Assembly: GCA_017303855.1 (NCBI GenBank)
Contig: JAFLBL010000007.1
Location: 1-64,000, forward strand
Source of the DNA: Chitinophagales bacterium
GTDB lineage: Bacteria > Bacteroidota > Bacteroidia > Chitinophagales > Chitinophagaceae
Length of the DNA stretch: 64,000 nt
Direction: 5' to 3'
A model generated the notes under the pieces. That model saw only the letters and a list, made by a program, of their open reading frames with translations. It did no database searches and had not been told where the DNA came from. Positions 45,938 to 55,052 of this stretch are shown here, one piece after another; the stretch's first letter is position 1, and every line of letters starts with the position of its first letter. A program made the translations under genes and the position numbers.

Positions 45938-47794
45938 TTAGTTTTTAATCACCCGTTGTGTGGCGGTTTGTCCCGCTCCGCTTACCCTTACGGTATAAAT
46001 ACCTCGTTGCAGGGATGAAATATCGGTCATGATAAGCTGTGGAGCAACAGCCAGATATTGTCTCCGGACTACTTGTCCGTTCATGGCAATTATATCTACG
46101 CTGACAGGCTGATTTTCCAGTACCTGAGGAATGCGTGTACGTATTTCACCGGATGCGGGGTTGGGGAATACGGATATAACCAGGCGAATTGTTTCCGCTT
46201 CAAACCTTACCTGTCGTATTGCCGATAATTGTACGGATGCATTATTGTCTACAGACCTGAGCCGGTAACTGATAACCGGCGTCTGTAACATATTCACCTG
46301 ATCGGTGAAGGTATAACGACCCCTGCTGCCGGCCGGTTTTGCAGAGAAAACAATCCCGATACTTTCAAAATGAATACCGTCGGTGCTTCGCTCTATGGAA
46401 AAATAATTGAGCTGCTCTTCCTGTTCGGTTGTCCAGGCCAGGTTGACGGTTTTGTTTTTTCCCGCCATGGCAGTAAAGGAAGTCAGCTGTACGGGCAGCA
46501 CGACAAAGTCCGGTACAAATCCCGCGTCGATGGAATTATTCCAGGTACCGATTGGTATATCCACATTGACTATGCGTCCGGCTACCGGGTCGCTGTCCAG
46601 TTCATCATTCCCGCCACTATTTTCAGTGGTTGGTTTATAACCGGCCGGAGTTATAAACTCCACCGTGTAGGTCGTCATGCCAAAAGCGCCAACCGGATCA
46701 TTGAAAAAATAATACCCGGCCGCATCGGTGGTCGTGCTTTGCAAAACGGCATTAGTAGCGGGATTAATCAGGTTTACAGTTACACCCTGCAGTCCGGGCT
46801 CAGCCGGTTCCTGTACCCCGTTTGCATTATTATCCAGCCACACATAATCACCCAGTCCGTTAAACTTAAATACACCGATATCATACGTGCTGTTATAATT
46901 CAGCGCGCCGGGTTCATCGCCACTACTCAGTGTGATGGTGCCTCCTTTTATTATACCAGTAGTTGTATTATGGCTGATACCGTTGTTATCGTTATCAATA
47001 TTATTATCAGGATCACCACCGTTTACAGGTGAAAGAAACATCCAGGAAGGCGTGTTTTCCACCTGGATAAAATAACTGCCCGCTGCCAGCCCGGTAAAAT
47101 TATAATAGCCCCCGTTGGCGGGGGTGGTGGATGCAATAGCAGGACCATCGGCTGATCCGTCATTGTTGTTGTCGGCATATAAGCTTACGATTACTTCCCC
47201 GTCAATTCCCCAGTCATTGCCGTCAAACCGGCCATTCCCGTTCTGATCGAAGTATAATCTGTTGCCGAGTGAGAGTGACACACCTGCCGCGGCGGTTGTC
47301 AGACAAAAATCATCCGCAAAGAAACCACCCGGGGCTTCTTTCCAGAAGCGTACGGCTATCCATACGGTACCTTGCGGCGCCACGGCATTGATCGTATATT
47401 GCTGATAGGAAGTGGAGGTAACCCTTGCTTCACGGTATTCAATTGTATTCCATCCCGCATCATAAAAACTGAGTTCAATTGAAGACCAGGTGGCAGGGCT
47501 GGTTGTTTTCGCCCAGGCAGACAACTGATAAGTGTTACCCGCAACACCCATTAATTCATAGCTGCCCCCCGATTCAATACCTGGCGGAACATACGCGGCT
47601 TTAGCACCACTGTGTACAAGCCCCGATATAGAAACGGAACCCCAGTTAATCCAGTCAGTCAAATCGGCTTCGAAGCCGGAATTCGTGAGCAGATTGCCGG
47701 TACAGGATTGTGCACGTAAAGGCTGACCTGCCAGAAAAAGACAACTCAATACAACTAAAATTTTTGGAGCTGAAAAAGAGTAAAGTTTTTTCAT
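45938..47794 (-). CDS. T9SS protein with two SdrD B-like domains
   Basis: A 618-aa secreted protein. Start at 47794 (MKKLYSFSAPKI); signal peptide ends PLRAQS. A CBM-like N domain (LLTNSGFEADLTDWINWG) is followed by two SdrD B-like beta domains: LGNRLYFDQNGNGRFDG..GGYYNFTGLAAGSYFI and LGDYVWLDNNANGVQEPAEPG..GYYFF. These bind calcium in other bacteria and form adhesin stalks. An STDGIHF module and the sorting domain VFPNPASGEIRTRI complete it. The gene has copy A of the shared promoter/leader module, and its closest relative in the window is the 485-aa gene at 58115-59572. Confidence 0.9.
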   Translation of the reverse strand: MKKLYSFSAPKILVVLSCLFLAGQPLRAQSCTGNLLTNSGFEADLTDWINWGSVSISGLVHSGAKAAYVPPGIESGGSYELMGVAGNTYQLSAWAKTTSPATWSSIELSFYDAGWNTIEYREARVTSTSYQQYTINAVAPQGTVWIAVRFWKEAPGGFFADDFCLTTAAAGVSLSLGNRLYFDQNGNGRFDGNDWGIDGEVIVSLYADNNNDGSADGPAIASTTPANGGYYNFTGLAAGSYFIQVENTPSWMFLSPVNGGDPDNNIDNDNNGISHNTTTGIIKGGTITLSSGDEPGALNYNSTYDIGVFKFNGLGDYVWLDNNANGVQEPAEPGLQGVTVNLINPATNAVLQSTTTDAAGYYFFNDPVGAFGMTTYTVEFITPAGYKPTTENSGGNDELDSDPVAGRIVNVDIPIGTWNNSIDAGFVPDFVVLPVQLTSFTAMAGKNKTVNLAWTTEQEEQLNYFSIERSTDGIHFESIGIVFSAKPAGSRGRYTFTDQVNMLQTPVISYRLRSVDNNASVQLSAIRQVRFEAETIRLVISVFPNPASGEIRTRIPQVLENQPVSVDIIAMNGQVVRRQYLAVAPQLIMTDISSLQRGIYTVRVSGAGQTATQRVIKN

Positions 47795-47910
47795 AGTTCT
47801 CTTGTTATACGGATTGAAACAGCACGTAAACCGGAATGAGTAACTACGAAACGCAGACAATCTACTAATGAACCAGGCGGTTCAGGTTGTTTTCAAAGTT
47901 TGGATTTCGT

Positions 47911-48012
47911 TGTTTTCTCAGGGTTTGTACGAATACAAAACAAACATAATACTAAATGTTTTTACTTACAAGTTTTACGGGGATATTTTCGTAAGTAAAT
48001 CCGTATTTTCTG
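47911..48012 (-). promoter_or_regulatory. T9SS promoter/leader module, copy A
   Basis: On the minus strand CTTG (47969-47972), 20 nt, TATGTTTG (47941-47948). Conserved blocks surround it: upstream CCCCGTAAAA, and a transcribed block with GAAAACAACGAAATCC. It drives the 618-aa SdrD-like gene with a leader of about 140 nt. Confidence 0.75.
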
Positions 48013-48086
48013 CAATGTTCATTTCTATATATCTCATTTTCAACATTTTACTAACTATATTTTTTAAGCTACTAAACCCTTTCTAA

Positions 48087-48117
48087 TAAAAAAACCGTCC
48101 TGCAACGGCAGGACGGT
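48087..48117 (-). terminator. Terminator after the 432-aa T9SS gene
   Basis: On the minus strand ACCGTCCTG / CAGGACGGT with a 6-nt loop is followed by TTTTTTTATT. Confidence 0.85.
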
Positions 48118-48137
48118 ATGGAACCCCTATGAAAAAT

Positions 48138-48161
48138 CAGTTTAGCGTTTAAGGTTTAGTG
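48138..48161. repeat. Heptad tandem repeat at the stop codon of the 432-aa gene
   Basis: Units GTTTAGC GTTTAAG GTTTAGT GTTTAAT on the plus strand, running directly into the minus-strand stop codon. Confidence 0.6.
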
Positions 48162-49454
48162 TTTAATTATTTTCTGCTGGGCGGTCTGACCGGCACAACT
48201 GGCTTTTACAATATAGAAGCCGGAAGAGAGATTGCTCATATTAATTGTTTCCGTCTGGCTACGGCCATCTGCCACCTGGCGACCGGCTACCTGGCCATTG
48301 GCGCGCAGTATTTCGATGGTAATTTGTTTATTCTGCCAGTCAGCAGGTAAAGACACCCGCAGTTCATTCATAACCGGATTAGGGAAGGTCTGCAGGCTGA
48401 TCAGTTGCTGTGCAGGTGCAATCCGGATAATTCTTGTTTCAGAATATTCGTTTTTGCCATCTGCATCCACCGCACGCAGGCGGTAATAAATTACGGGATG
48501 TTGTATACCGGTTACATTATCATTGAACTGATAGCTGGCTTTATCTGCCGCAGATCCATAAGCGAAAACCAGTCCTGCCTGTGAAAAATTAACTCCATCC
48601 GTACTGCGCTCCACTTCAAAATGACTGACATTGATTTCCTGCGCACTTACCCACGCCAGGTTAACAGTATTCTTTACCAGCATCGCGGTAAAAGAGCTCA
48701 GTTTCACCGGTAAAGTGGACGCCGGATAGTAAAAGCCTTTCAGGTAAAGACTATACTGCCGCACAGTGGCACTGCTGGTTGTTTTTACCGTACCATACGC
48801 CACAGAAAAAGAGCTGATTCCGGTATTACTCGCCGTAAACATATTATTGTAAGAAGCGGTATCTATACCGTTGCGTTCCACACCCAGAATATTCTCGCCC
48901 TGGAAATCGGTTGTATTGGTTTTGGCTACCGTGATATCTGAAGTGGTGGACATATAGGCCATTTTGCCGCCATTACCAATGCGGATACGGGCAAACTCTT
49001 TTAAAGTATTGTTGCCATCCAGGTCAAGTGCGGTGGCATTTACTTCCTGTAATGACACAGGCGTGTTGCTGTTCTTAAAAACAAACCGGAAAGTAAATAC
49101 GGCATAAGAGCGACCAGTGGTATTACCACTCTGCACAGCCGGCTGAAAAGCGGCTTTATATCCTGTACCATTACTGTTATCATCGATCTTATTCACTTTT
49201 GCCCCGTTGATCAGGCTGTCAATCCGTACAATGGCATCCGTGGTATCATTTACTGAAGCAAACCGATATTCGGCACCAATTTCCAGATCTGTTCCGGCCT
49301 CCAGGGAATAATTCTCAAATTTGAGTCCGTTTGACAGTTGACTGCTTCCTCCTCCGTTACCGGATTGGGCAACTACAGATAAACTACTGATTACAGCAGC
49401 AGAAGCTAAGAACAAACGGATGACCTTGTTTAAAAGGGATGAAGTTGTTTTCAT
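48156..49454 (-). CDS. T9SS type A sorting-domain protein, 432 aa
   Basis: Secreted protein with a signal peptide ending SVVAQ. The N-terminal domain (about residues 35-245) is beta-rich and unrecognised (FENYSLEAGTDLEIGAEYRF). It is followed by the module NLAWVSAQEINVSHFEVERSTDG (quoted in part) and the sorting domain TFPNPVMNELRVSL, ending QQKIIKH. That ending is nearly the same as in the truncated gene at 49855-50040. It carries copy B of the shared promoter/leader module and its own terminator, so it is monocistronic. Confidence 0.87.
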   Translation of the reverse strand: MKTTSSLLNKVIRLFLASAAVISSLSVVAQSGNGGGSSQLSNGLKFENYSLEAGTDLEIGAEYRFASVNDTTDAIVRIDSLINGAKVNKIDDNSNGTGYKAAFQPAVQSGNTTGRSYAVFTFRFVFKNSNTPVSLQEVNATALDLDGNNTLKEFARIRIGNGGKMAYMSTTSDITVAKTNTTDFQGENILGVERNGIDTASYNNMFTASNTGISSFSVAYGTVKTTSSATVRQYSLYLKGFYYPASTLPVKLSSFTAMLVKNTVNLAWVSAQEINVSHFEVERSTDGVNFSQAGLVFAYGSAADKASYQFNDNVTGIQHPVIYYRLRAVDADGKNEYSETRIIRIAPAQQLISLQTFPNPVMNELRVSLPADWQNKQITIEILRANGQVAGRQVADGRSQTETINMSNLSSGFYIVKASCAGQTAQQKIIKH

Positions 49455-49590
49455 TGCTCAGGGTTACAGATTAATTAGTAGAGTGTGAATCGGACTAATT
49501 TCAGATTGCAATGAAACCCGTAAAATGTGTCTTGAAACTTACCGGAAGTAATATTCCGTTTTATGAGAAGTAGTTTCAGGGTAGGATTTC

Positions 49591-49698
49591 GTTGTTTTCT
49601 TAGGATTCGTTCGATTCTGTAGTAAACATAATACTTAGTTTTTTTACTTGCAAATTTTTCGAGGATTATTTCTCGTCTAATACCGTATTTTTCGTAGT
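49591..49698 (-). promoter_or_regulatory. T9SS promoter/leader module, copy B
   Basis: On the minus strand TTTG (49651-49654), 20 nt, TATGTTTA (49623-49630), with the upstream block AATAATCCTCGAAAA and the transcribed block CAGAATCGAACGAATCC. Copies B and C are the most alike. Confidence 0.78.
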
Positions 49699-49795
49699 AG
49701 AAATACGATTAGTATTGATTTACATACATTTATACTATTCCTCCTTTCAGATTCCAACCCCGGCAAAAGAACCCAAATCAAATGTTCCTTTAATA

Positions 49796-49828
49796 AAAGA
49801 ATGCGCCATTTCTGGCGCCTTCTTTTAT
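49796..49828 (-). terminator. Terminator after the truncated sorting-domain gene
   Basis: Stem AAAAGAAtGCGCCA / TGGCGCcTTCTTTT with a 4-nt loop. Confidence 0.75.
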
Positions 49829-49854
49829 AAATACCGTAAATCACTCTATACTAC

Positions 49855-50040
49855 TTATTGTACTATTATTTCTCCTGTTCCCTGTTTTTGTTGTACAATT
49901 TTCTGTTGTGCCTTTTGGCCTTCACAACTCACCTTGCTGATATAGAATCCTGGGGCCAGGTTGGCGGTATGGATGGTCTCTGTCTGGTTGCTGCCGCTGG
50001 TTGATTTACGGCTGGCGATCTGCCCGTTGGCTGGAAAATT
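49855..50040 (-). pseudogene. 3' remnant of a T9SS gene (sorting domain only)
   Basis: Encodes only the end of a type A sorting domain: NGQIASRKSTSGSNQTETI, then LAPGFYISKVSCEGQKAQQK. It aligns with the end of the 432-aa neighbour (NGQVAGRQ, LSSGFYIVKASCAGQTAQQK). Homology stops at about 50040, where IS21-type sequence begins. The matching promoter/leader module (copy E) lies on the far side of the IS21 remnant, so the body of the gene has been lost. Confidence 0.8.
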
Positions 50041-50153
50041 CCCAAATATTGACCACCCCAATTCGCTCCAAACTGACCACCCCTAAACCGGCTTACTTCG
50101 GCTTGTTTTAAAAGTCATAATTGATGGAAGTTGGGTATAAAAACAGGCTTCAT

Positions 50154-50875
50154 ATGGAAATAAAACAACCCTTATTTCTAAAATAAGACAGATTCTGCGG
50201 CTTTTTGCACAAGGGCAGAGTAATGTTTTAAAAGTATTCAGACCGATACTTCGCGTAATACGGCCAAGTGCTATATCCGCCGTTTTTTGGACGAAAAGCT
50301 GACGTTTGAGGATATCAACGCATTGAGTGACAGCGATCTGGACCTGCTGTTTGGCGGCACCCAAATGCCTGGTCCGGACCATCGCTTCGATGAACTGCAC
50401 CGGCTGATGCCTGATAAGGAAAAACGGTTCAGGAAAAAAGGGATGACGATTGCGCAGTTATGGAAGGATTACAAGGACCTCTATAAACATGGTTATCAGT
50501 TAACACAGTTTTACCGGTATATTGGTAAAATAGTAAAGTTGCAGTTCAGCCGTGACCGGGTTGATACTTTTTACAAATATGAACGTATATCTTCGTATCC
50601 CCGCCAGTACCGGAAGTATAATTATACCACAACAGACGATCACCTGGCGTCTTCTCACCGCTATCTGAGTGACTGGACACCGGATAAATTTATTGACCTT
50701 GGTAAAGAAATAGATGAGGAAGTAGCTGCCTTTATACAGGTGGTAATAGAGCACAAGTCACATCCGGAGCAGGCCTATAAATAATGTGGTGCCATATTGA
50801 ATCTTGCCAGAAAGGTAGGTCATCAGCGGCTGATAATGACCTGCCGCATGACGAATAGCTATGGCGTTTACAACT
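50154..50875 (+). pseudogene. istA remnant, frameshifted and lacking the DDE domain
   Basis: The reading frame starts at ATG 50154 and breaks after about 10 codons. The HTH part (SRNTAKCYIRRFLDEKLTFE) is in another frame, open from the TTG at 50287. After LYKHGYQLTQFYRYIGKI the protein jumps directly to the C-terminal part (YNYTTTDDHLASSHRYLSDW and EEVAAFIQVVIEHKSHPEQA). The integrase core with the catalytic Asp/Asp/Glu is absent. A further frame change is needed at about 50784 to read CGAILNLARKVGHQRLIMTC. This is clearly an inactive transposase. Confidence 0.8.
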
Positions 50876-50879
50876 AAAA

Positions 50880-51197
50880 ATGGCTAAAGCCGACGGCTCT
50901 GCCATCAGGGAACTGGCTAAAATTGAAAAGCAGGATGTACCCATACCAGACGACTTTGGGTTGCAACCATTTGACCAATCAGGCCGAGCCGTGCTTATGG
51001 AAATCTTTGAAGACCGGCATGGGAAAAGATCAACCTTAATTACCTCCCAACTTCCCGTTAAACAGTGGTATGAAGTTATCGGTGAAACTACGGTGGCCGA
51101 TGCCATACTGGACCGTATACTTAATAATACCCAACGCATCGAGCTAAAAGGAGAATCCCACAGACGAAAACTTGAAAAGAAAAAAGAAAACGAATAA
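50880..51197 (+). pseudogene. istB remnant (C-terminal part of the IS21 ATPase helper)
   Basis: 105 residues: MAKADGSAIRELAKIEKQDV, DDFGLQPFD (Walker B region), EDRHGKRSTLITSQLPV and DAILDRILNNTQRIELKGES. This matches the second half of IstB. The first 100 residues or so, with Walker A, are missing; the sequence passes straight from the end of istA into this part. Non-functional. Confidence 0.85.
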
Positions 51198-51229
51198 ATA
51201 GTTATTTTTAATAAACCAAAACTGTATGT

Positions 51230-51318
51230 TGTTGTTCGATTCTGATGTAAACAGAATTCACAGTTTTTATACATGCAAATTATTCGGGGATTATATTGCA
51301 TAAGGTATCGTATTTTTC
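51230..51318 (-). promoter_or_regulatory. T9SS promoter/leader module, copy E (orphan)
   Basis: On the minus strand TTTG (51276-51279), 20 nt, TCTGTTTA (51248-51255). The upstream block AATCCCCGAATAA and the start of the transcribed block (CAGAATCGAACAAC) are present, then IS21 sequence begins. It is the promoter of a gene that survives only as the sorting domain at 49855-50040. Confidence 0.65.
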
Positions 51319-51426
51319 CTATCATTTTTATGATCAATATTGGTTTACAGTTATTCAAATAAATACTTATTTAGATATGACCCCAGATACAGAAAACAGA
51401 AATTCAATTCAAATATTCCCTTCAAT

Positions 51427-51452
51427 AAAAAAAGCGCCATTCCTGGCGCTTT
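51427..51452 (-). terminator. Terminator after the 963-aa T9SS gene
   Basis: On the minus strand AAAGCGCCA / TGGCGCTTT is followed by TTTTATT. Confidence 0.8.
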
Positions 51453-51485
51453 CCTGTTAAAAAGCAGATGAGGGTATTAAACAAC

Positions 51486-54377
51486 TTATTGCACCACAAA
51501 TTTTCTTATTTCCTCGGGCTGCCGGCCGTTTCTGAGCCGCAGCAGGTAATAGCCGGAAGGAATATTAGTCAAACCAATACTTTCCATTGTGGAAGACTGT
51601 GCAACCTTTTTTCTGATTAATACTTGTCCGGACTGAGCGATAAGCTCTATATCAAGAGGCTTGCCCTGCCAGCTTTCCGGCAATTGAAAATGAACGGTAT
51701 TACCAGAAAGTGCAGGATTGGGAAAGACAGCGATTTGCCCGTTATTTCCGAAAATGATAATCCTTGCTTCACTATAACTGATCCGTCCATCCAGGTCGGT
51801 TATTTTTACATGATAATAATTAACCCCGGCTAAAGGCTGCTCATCACGGTAACTGTATTGGGGAGCTCCTGAATGTGTCACGGTATATATACTGGTAAAA
51901 GTTCTTCCATCTGCCGAACGTTCCAGTTCATACTGAGACACATGATGTTCATTCAATACTATCCATTTTAGGAGGGCAGTAGTACCCGATTTAATAACCG
52001 TGAACTGAAGTCTGGCAGGCAGCGCCCCTGACCAGTTAACCGTATAAATTGCCGGGCTGGGATCAATTTTACCGGCAGCATCAACATATGCATAGTTAAA
52101 CGCTGTACTCATGGATCCCAGGGTTGCACCAGTAATACGAACCTCCAACAAGGCCGGATTATACCCGGAAATAACAAATGGGTTTGATACAGAAGGAGGA
52201 TTAATCCCATCTGTTCCCAGTAAAATCCTTACACCATTGTACCACAACTCTGAATTGGCCGGTAATTGTGTTATGGCAACTGTTTTTCCACTCAGCGAAC
52301 CGGATACGGGCTGATCTTCCGGGTCACTCCCGGTTAGCGGGCCCGGACTACCGGGTGCACCTGTTCCGTTTAAAGAAATGGACGAACCGACAGACGGAGT
52401 TGCAATTGTATATGACTGTGTATTGCTCTCGGGCAGTTGTTCGATTCCAAAATCATTATTAATATCATCCGATGCCCCAAAGCGGATGGCATCCGCCGCA
52501 CTATATGTACCGGTATTTATATCTCCAGTTGCATTCGTGCTCAAAGGTGAGGTACTGGTCCACCCGGGAGGCAAGGAACCTGCAGGCGGGGCAGAACCGG
52601 CAACTCCGGCTGTTGTGCTTAACCTGACCTGCAAATTGGCAAAGGAAGGCACATTGTTGAAAGTATAAGTTCCGTTTGACGCAACGGGCACAGAGGCGAT
52701 GACTAAATTAGTAACAGGGTCTGTCAGTATTGCATTTAACCCGGATGCATTGGTCCCGCTTTCCCCGGTGGTGAATATATTGAGAAATGTATTATTCGCA
52801 CTGCCATTTGCATCATTCCAAACGGTACCACTGACGGTGCTGCCGAATTTTATCGGGGTGGCATCCCCTTCCCCGGCTTCATCCGCTTTGAAATTTGCCG
52901 TACCGCTTTCCACTGCTGTACCATTATCGCTGTTATCCGCTACAGATGTTCCGTCAAAAGCAGTTCCATTGGCTGCTGCCGTATTATTATATGTGGTGGT
53001 ACCATTGGTGGCTACACCGTCTACATCAAATGTAACATCAATCGTGGCAGAATTGGAACCGGCCGTAATAGTACCCGCGCCCCCATTCAGGTTTGCTCCG
53101 TTATATAAAGGCCCGTATAATATTTTTGTCCCATCCAATAAGTTTGTATTTGTAGTGCCATTGTACAAAGCATTTAATACAAGGCTGGCGGGATTGCTGA
53201 TAAATGACGCTGTAACGTTGGAGATGGTCAAAGCGGGAAATGCCGTTTGGAGATTTTCAACCACCTGTACATTTTTCAGGATGGAGGTTCCGATATTCTC
53301 AATCCGTATCCGGTAAGTAAGGCGGTACCTGTTATTATACCCAAGCCATTGAACACCGGTTAGTTGCTTGGCGGCACCTACTGAACTTAAAACTTCAGTT
53401 AAATCCGCAAAATTTGATGACGCACTCGGACCGATATTGAATGCCCCTACCAGGGCAAGAGTGGCCGGATTCAACAGGAAACTGCCGTCTCGGCCATCGG
53501 ATGTACGTGAACTGATTAAAAAAAGATTACCAGAATTATAATCCCAGCTTATCCCATATGTGCCAAAACCTGAACCAAAACTGAAGCCAACACCTGCAGG
53601 CAAAACATTACCCAGTTCCACCGTGGGAATCTGGGCGGTCCCGGATAAAGAGGCGTAATTGGGAATCGTAAGAATTTTTTTTCCGATTGTTATATACATG
53701 GTATTATCAGGAGAAGCCACCATGTCACCATAATTGGCATTTCCAATAGACGCGGCATAGGAAGGGGTGGCAGCAGGGGATACAGACCAGTAATCCCCTG
53801 TGTTATACGGAACGGGCATCAGGGATGCATATGCCGCCGGACACTGAAGATTACCTAAAACAGAAAACACATTGGTGGTAGGATTATAACGGGTTAGTTT
53901 TTGGGTATACATGGGTATTCCATCTGAATTATTAGCAACAAAGTTGGCTAATGTGCCATATACATTCCCGTCCTGCCCAACGCCCATTCTGAAAAACTCA
54001 CCCCCGGCAATCGTGGAAAGATTTGTGTTTGTTGAAGAAGCCCCGGTATTATTAAAAACATTAAATACACTGGTACTGGCTACGGTGCCCGCTTTTGAAT
54101 AATACAATTTCCCTTCTGTGGGGTCAAATGCCGCACCATATGGCAGGTTATTATTTCCTGCAGGTATTCCGTTTGAAGTGGCAATGGAGACCCCAGTTGC
54201 TCCTGTGGAAGCCGTTATATACCTGCTTTCATTCACAACATTATTTGGATTCCCGGAAACAATATTATATGCCTTCCAGGCCTGAGCAGCCAACTTCTGA
54301 GTGAACCCGGCTGTAAAAAGCAACAGAAATAAGGACGCTGTACTGTTTTTCATATTGAATTTTATGTATGTTTTCAT
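51486..54377 (-). CDS. Large T9SS protein with propeller-like and DUF11-like regions
   Basis: A 963-aa secreted protein; the start is ATG 54377 or the ATG eight codons later at 54353 (MKNSTASLFLLLF). The signal peptide ends KLAAQ. The N-terminal 310 residues or so look like a propeller (GAAFDPTEGKLYYSKAG). A DUF11-like part follows (YRIRIENIGTSILKNVQVVE) with the motif FISNPASLVLNALYNG, also found in the 1421-aa protein. Then come a SdrD-like part (GTVWNDANGS), a module with ELERSADGRTFT, and the sorting domain VFPNPALSGNTVHF. It lacks the shared leader module; TATCTTTG near 54473-54480 may be its -7 box. Confidence 0.88.
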   Translation of the reverse strand: MKTYIKFNMKNSTASLFLLLFTAGFTQKLAAQAWKAYNIVSGNPNNVVNESRYITASTGATGVSIATSNGIPAGNNNLPYGAAFDPTEGKLYYSKAGTVASTSVFNVFNNTGASSTNTNLSTIAGGEFFRMGVGQDGNVYGTLANFVANNSDGIPMYTQKLTRYNPTTNVFSVLGNLQCPAAYASLMPVPYNTGDYWSVSPAATPSYAASIGNANYGDMVASPDNTMYITIGKKILTIPNYASLSGTAQIPTVELGNVLPAGVGFSFGSGFGTYGISWDYNSGNLFLISSRTSDGRDGSFLLNPATLALVGAFNIGPSASSNFADLTEVLSSVGAAKQLTGVQWLGYNNRYRLTYRIRIENIGTSILKNVQVVENLQTAFPALTISNVTASFISNPASLVLNALYNGTTNTNLLDGTKILYGPLYNGANLNGGAGTITAGSNSATIDVTFDVDGVATNGTTTYNNTAAANGTAFDGTSVADNSDNGTAVESGTANFKADEAGEGDATPIKFGSTVSGTVWNDANGSANNTFLNIFTTGESGTNASGLNAILTDPVTNLVIASVPVASNGTYTFNNVPSFANLQVRLSTTAGVAGSAPPAGSLPPGWTSTSPLSTNATGDINTGTYSAADAIRFGASDDINNDFGIEQLPESNTQSYTIATPSVGSSISLNGTGAPGSPGPLTGSDPEDQPVSGSLSGKTVAITQLPANSELWYNGVRILLGTDGINPPSVSNPFVISGYNPALLEVRITGATLGSMSTAFNYAYVDAAGKIDPSPAIYTVNWSGALPARLQFTVIKSGTTALLKWIVLNEHHVSQYELERSADGRTFTSIYTVTHSGAPQYSYRDEQPLAGVNYYHVKITDLDGRISYSEARIIIFGNNGQIAVFPNPALSGNTVHFQLPESWQGKPLDIELIAQSGQVLIRKKVAQSSTMESIGLTNIPSGYYLLRLRNGRQPEEIRKFVVQ

Positions 54378-54472
54378 ATAAACAAATCAAGAATCAGCCG
54401 ACAACCAAAAAGGCAACACGATTTTTTGTAAATCCATTCCGTGTTCAGGAAATCCCGTAAAACCACTTGCAA

Positions 54473-54480
54473 AGATAAAT
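54473..54480 (-). promoter_or_regulatory. -7 element upstream of the 963-aa gene
   Basis: TATCTTTG on the minus strand fits TAnnTTTG; the leader would be about 95 nt. No clear -33 TTTG. Confidence 0.4.
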
Positions 54481-54603
54481 GTTATGGTTCAATATTGATT
54501 AAATAAGTTCTCTGAAATTCATGTCTGTATTGGGTTCTAGCGTTTTTCGAATGGAAACGATTTGAAGTTTGGCGACTATAGTTTTGTTTTAACGTATTGA
54601 CAA

Positions 54604-54998
54604 TCAATATGTATAAATCAGGACAAATATATCTTCTCCCAGGTAATGGAACTTGTTACTCATAAGGTCTTTAATACTTGTGTTAATCGATACAAAGGCA
54701 ACTATAAAACCAAGCAGTTTTCCTGTTGGAAGCAATTCCTTTGTATGGCATTTGGCCAATTAACACATAGAGAAAGCTTATCAGATACCATACTGTGTCT
54801 ACGTGCTAATGCCGGTAAACTCTATCACTTGGGAATCGGTCAAGCAATAGCAAAAAGTACTTTATCAAACGCAAAAGAAAGCCGTGATTGCAGAATATTT
54901 TCTGATATAGCAATGGTCCTGATTGAAGAAGCCAAATCTATGTATCTAAATGATAACGATTTAGAAGTTGCTCTCAAAAACAATGTATTCGTAATTGA
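54604..54998 (+). pseudogene. IS4-type transposase, N-terminal fragment (DUF4372-like)
   Basis: The frame is open from before 54616 (NQDKYIFSQVMELVTHKVF) to the IS66 end. FSCWKQFLCMAFGQLTHRES, LRANAGKLYHLGIG and NAKESRDCRIFSDIA match the N-terminal region of IS4-family transposases with a DUF4372 domain. The protein stops at NVFVIE, exactly where relatives continue into the first catalytic Asp. The break coincides with the IS66 left end at 54999. The left end of the IS4-type element was not identified, and the first ATG (54646) lies inside the homology. Confidence 0.8.
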
Positions 54999-55052
54999 GT
55001 AACCCTCCGGCCAACTACATATTTCCCGGTTGAGTTTGCCGCCATCGCTTAG

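Larger units (their letters stand above)
50041..51229 (+). mobile_element. Decayed IS21-family element
   Basis: The left end carries tandem TTGACCACCCC and CTGACCACCCC blocks (about 50047-50088), typical of IS21 ends in Bacteroidota. Inside are broken istA and istB remnants. No matching right terminal repeat was seen; to the right the sequence passes into the T9SS leader module at about 51230. The element cannot be active by itself. Confidence 0.75.

Noticed and set aside
47868..48086. Plus-strand 72-aa hydrophobic ORF
   Set aside because: It lies in the AT-rich promoter/leader module copy A and its residues simply reflect T-rich DNA.
49715..49945. Plus-strand 76-aa ORF rich in Cys and Phe
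   Set aside because: It spans a terminator and runs antisense to the sorting-domain remnant; no coding character.
50083..50400. Minus-strand 105-aa ORF
   Set aside because: It is antisense to the istA remnant, which has clear transposase homology.
50732..51358. Minus-strand 208-aa ORF
   Set aside because: It covers the antisense of istB and the leader module copy E; it would need a start inside the promoter.
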